Below are positions 6,284-7,260 of a DNA stretch of 7,260 nucleotides, in pieces (position 1 is the first letter of the stretch; every line of letters starts with the position of its first letter). Made by a program: the position numbers and the translations under genes. This DNA is from Coriobacteriales bacterium (GTDB lineage: Bacteria > Actinomycetota > Coriobacteriia > Coriobacteriales > UBA8131). The notes beneath the pieces are model-generated. The model did no database searches, was not told the DNA's origin, and was given only the letters and a program-made list of their open reading frames with translations. The DNA is taken from assembly GCA_031263665.1 (NCBI GenBank), contig JAISFJ010000117.1, forward strand, positions 1 to 7,260, in the 5' to 3' direction.

Positions 6284-6306
6284 AAACTATCGAAATTATC
6301 GCCCAA
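6278..6306 (-). promoter_or_regulatory. Candidate sigma-70-type promoter for thrC
   Basis: Read on the - strand, TTGGGC (6306-6301) and a consensus TATAAT (6283-6278) are separated by exactly 17 bp. The start would fall near 6271, giving a leader of about 75-95 nt before thrC. The spacer carries GATAATT and GATAGTT, and the -10 is one arm of an inverted repeat. Confidence 0.5.
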
Positions 6307-6336
6307 GTTATTTTCTTACCGTTCCTGAACAGGTCA

Positions 6337-6342
6337 GTGGAG
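6337..6342 (+). promoter_or_regulatory. aroC ribosome binding site
   Basis: GTGGAG lies 7 nt upstream of ATG 6350. A GGAAG also abuts the ATG but is too close to serve. Confidence 0.55.
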
Positions 6343-6349
6343 TTGGAAG

Positions 6350-7260
6350 ATGAAGTATGAAACCGCAGGTGAATCCCATGGACCGGCCCTTATCGCTTTG
6401 GTGAGCGACGTGCCGGTCGGTTTTTCGCTTTCGAGCGCCGCCATCAACAGCGACCTCGCTCGTCGCCAGAGCGGGTACGGGCGTGGCGGTCGCATGGCCA
6501 TCGAACACGATGAGGCGCAGATACTTTCTGGCGTGCGCTTTGGAAAGACTCTTGGTACGCCGATAGCGCTCAAGATAGACAATCGTGATTGGGAGAACTG
6601 GTCGGTGCGTATGGCGCAGGAAGGCAAGCCGCCGCATGATTTGACCCTTGAGCAGTCTCCGCGTCCTGGCCATGCCGATTTGGCGGGGGTGCTTAAAATT
6701 GACAGCCAGGATTGTCGCGATATTTTGGAGCGCGCGAGTGCCCGCGAAACGGCGGCGCGCGTGGCGGCCGGGGCCGTCGCAAAAGCCTATCTCGCCCATT
6801 TTGGCGTGGAACTCGGTTCGTATGTGACGCGAATCGGTGACGTGGAGCTTCCCGCGGCAAAAGTTGAGCGAAAAGGAGCCGTCTTTGCTCAGGCTGAGGT
6901 CGAGGCGTCACCCGTTCGGTGCCCTGACGAGGCCACCAGCGCTCGCATGACGGCAGCGATTGATGAGGCGCGCGCGGCGGGGGAGAGTCTGGGCGGCTGG
7001 TTTAACGTTACCGCGACGGGAATGCCGCCTGGCATCGGTTCTTACGCTGAGGCCGACAAGCGCCTCACCTCCCGCATTGGGGGCGCGCTGTTTTCTATCC
7101 CCGCCATCAAGGGCGTGGAGTTTGGCTTGGGTTTTGCCGCGGGCGCCCTACCCGGCTCCCAGGTACATGACCCTTTAATCTACGCGGAGGCGGCGGGCGC
7201 GTTTGGACATATCGTTCGCGCGAGCAATAACGCGGGCGGTCTTGAAGGCGGCATGACCAC
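6350..7260 (+). CDS. aroC: Chorismate synthase (3' end beyond window)
   Basis: Converts 5-enolpyruvylshikimate-3-phosphate to chorismate and phosphate using reduced FMN, the last step of the shikimate pathway and the branch point to aromatic amino acids and folate. The 303 residues present begin MKYETAGESHGPAL, the conserved start with active-site His10. They continue with GYGRGGRM (43-49), SPRPGHADLAG with the second conserved His108, and the signature RASARETAARVAAGA (128-142). Near the edge lies ASNNAGGLEGGMT, the usual flavin/substrate loop. The family is normally about 360-400 residues, so roughly 60-95 are missing to the right. No frameshift is seen. The start is ATG 6350 because the family motif begins at once after it and GTGGAG is suitably placed. 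It is divergent from thrC; the next gene, unseen, may be another shikimate gene as is common. Confidence 0.97.
   Translation, partial: MKYETAGESHGPALIALVSDVPVGFSLSSAAINSDLARRQSGYGRGGRMAIEHDEAQILSGVRFGKTLGTPIALKIDNRDWENWSVRMAQEGKPPHDLTLEQSPRPGHADLAGVLKIDSQDCRDILERASARETAARVAAGAVAKAYLAHFGVELGSYVTRIGDVELPAAKVERKGAVFAQAEVEASPVRCPDEATSARMTAAIDEARAAGESLGGWFNVTATGMPPGIGSYAEADKRLTSRIGGALFSIPAIKGVEFGLGFAAGALPGSQVHDPLIYAEAAGAFGHIVRASNNAGGLEGGMT

Larger units (their letters stand above)
6195..6349. promoter_or_regulatory. Divergent thrC/aroC regulatory region
   Basis: This is a clearly AT-rich segment between divergent genes. It holds a candidate thrC promoter on the - strand, an aroC ribosome binding site, a 12-bp-period repeat (TTGGATAGTTGT 6201-6212, TCGGATAGTTCT 6213-6224), and further related AACTATCG (6285-6292) and AATTATCG (6294-6301) copies. 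A 7-bp inverted repeat lies at 6264-6283. A small CCTG-AA-CAGG dyad (6324-6333) lies just upstream of the aroC ribosome binding site. I see no T-box or other recognisable riboswitch. Confidence 0.6.

Noticed and set aside
6195..6290. T-box or other riboswitch in the thrC leader
   Set aside because: No T-box consensus, specifier structure or terminator was found, and the leader is too short.
1..7260. CRISPR array, insertion sequence, tRNA/rRNA gene or defence system
   Set aside because: No regularly spaced repeats, transposase, terminal inverted repeats, cloverleaf or defence-type domain is visible. Almost all of the sequence is assigned to housekeeping genes.

Overview
The window is 7.26 kb of a moderately GC-rich bacterial chromosome and reads as ordinary core-genome sequence. 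I see no mobile element, RNA gene or CRISPR array. The set is the tail of a PcrA/UvrD-type helicase, gatC-gatA-gatB, a DUF47/PhoU-like gene, threonine synthase and chorismate synthase. The chorismate synthase N-terminus is of the Gram-positive style (MKYETAGESHGP). Together these fit a Gram-positive organism, with Actinomycetota and perhaps Coriobacteriia as a tentative guess. The presence of GatCAB implies that Gln-tRNA and/or Asn-tRNA is made by transamidation. No ribosomal or marker gene fixes the taxon.

Layout, left to right. Positions 1-242 hold the C-terminal tail of the helicase on the + strand. A 174-bp gap (243-416) contains a candidate hairpin, a weak promoter candidate and a possible 39-codon small ORF. 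Positions 417-3774 hold gatC, gatA and gatB on the + strand, joined by two ATGA stop/start overlaps, so they form one translationally coupled operon. After a 57-bp gap with a 12-bp palindrome comes a DUF47/PhoU-like gene (3832-4455, + strand). A convergent gap (4456-4577) carries short repeated motifs. thrC follows on the - strand (4578-6176, or to 6194). A 155-173-bp AT-rich divergent region separates it from aroC, which starts at 6350 on the + strand and runs off the right edge.

How the genes work together. GatCAB converts misacylated Glu-tRNA(Gln) and/or Asp-tRNA(Asn) to the correct aminoacyl-tRNA. ThrC and AroC are the last enzymes of threonine and chorismate synthesis and share one divergent regulatory region. 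The DUF47 protein is normally paired with a Pit phosphate transporter, but none is adjacent here. The most notable non-coding signal is a perfect 7-bp inverted repeat in the thrC/aroC region whose two arms each contain TATAAT on opposite strands. I found no convincing new multi-gene system; the findings are mostly small regulatory-DNA leads.
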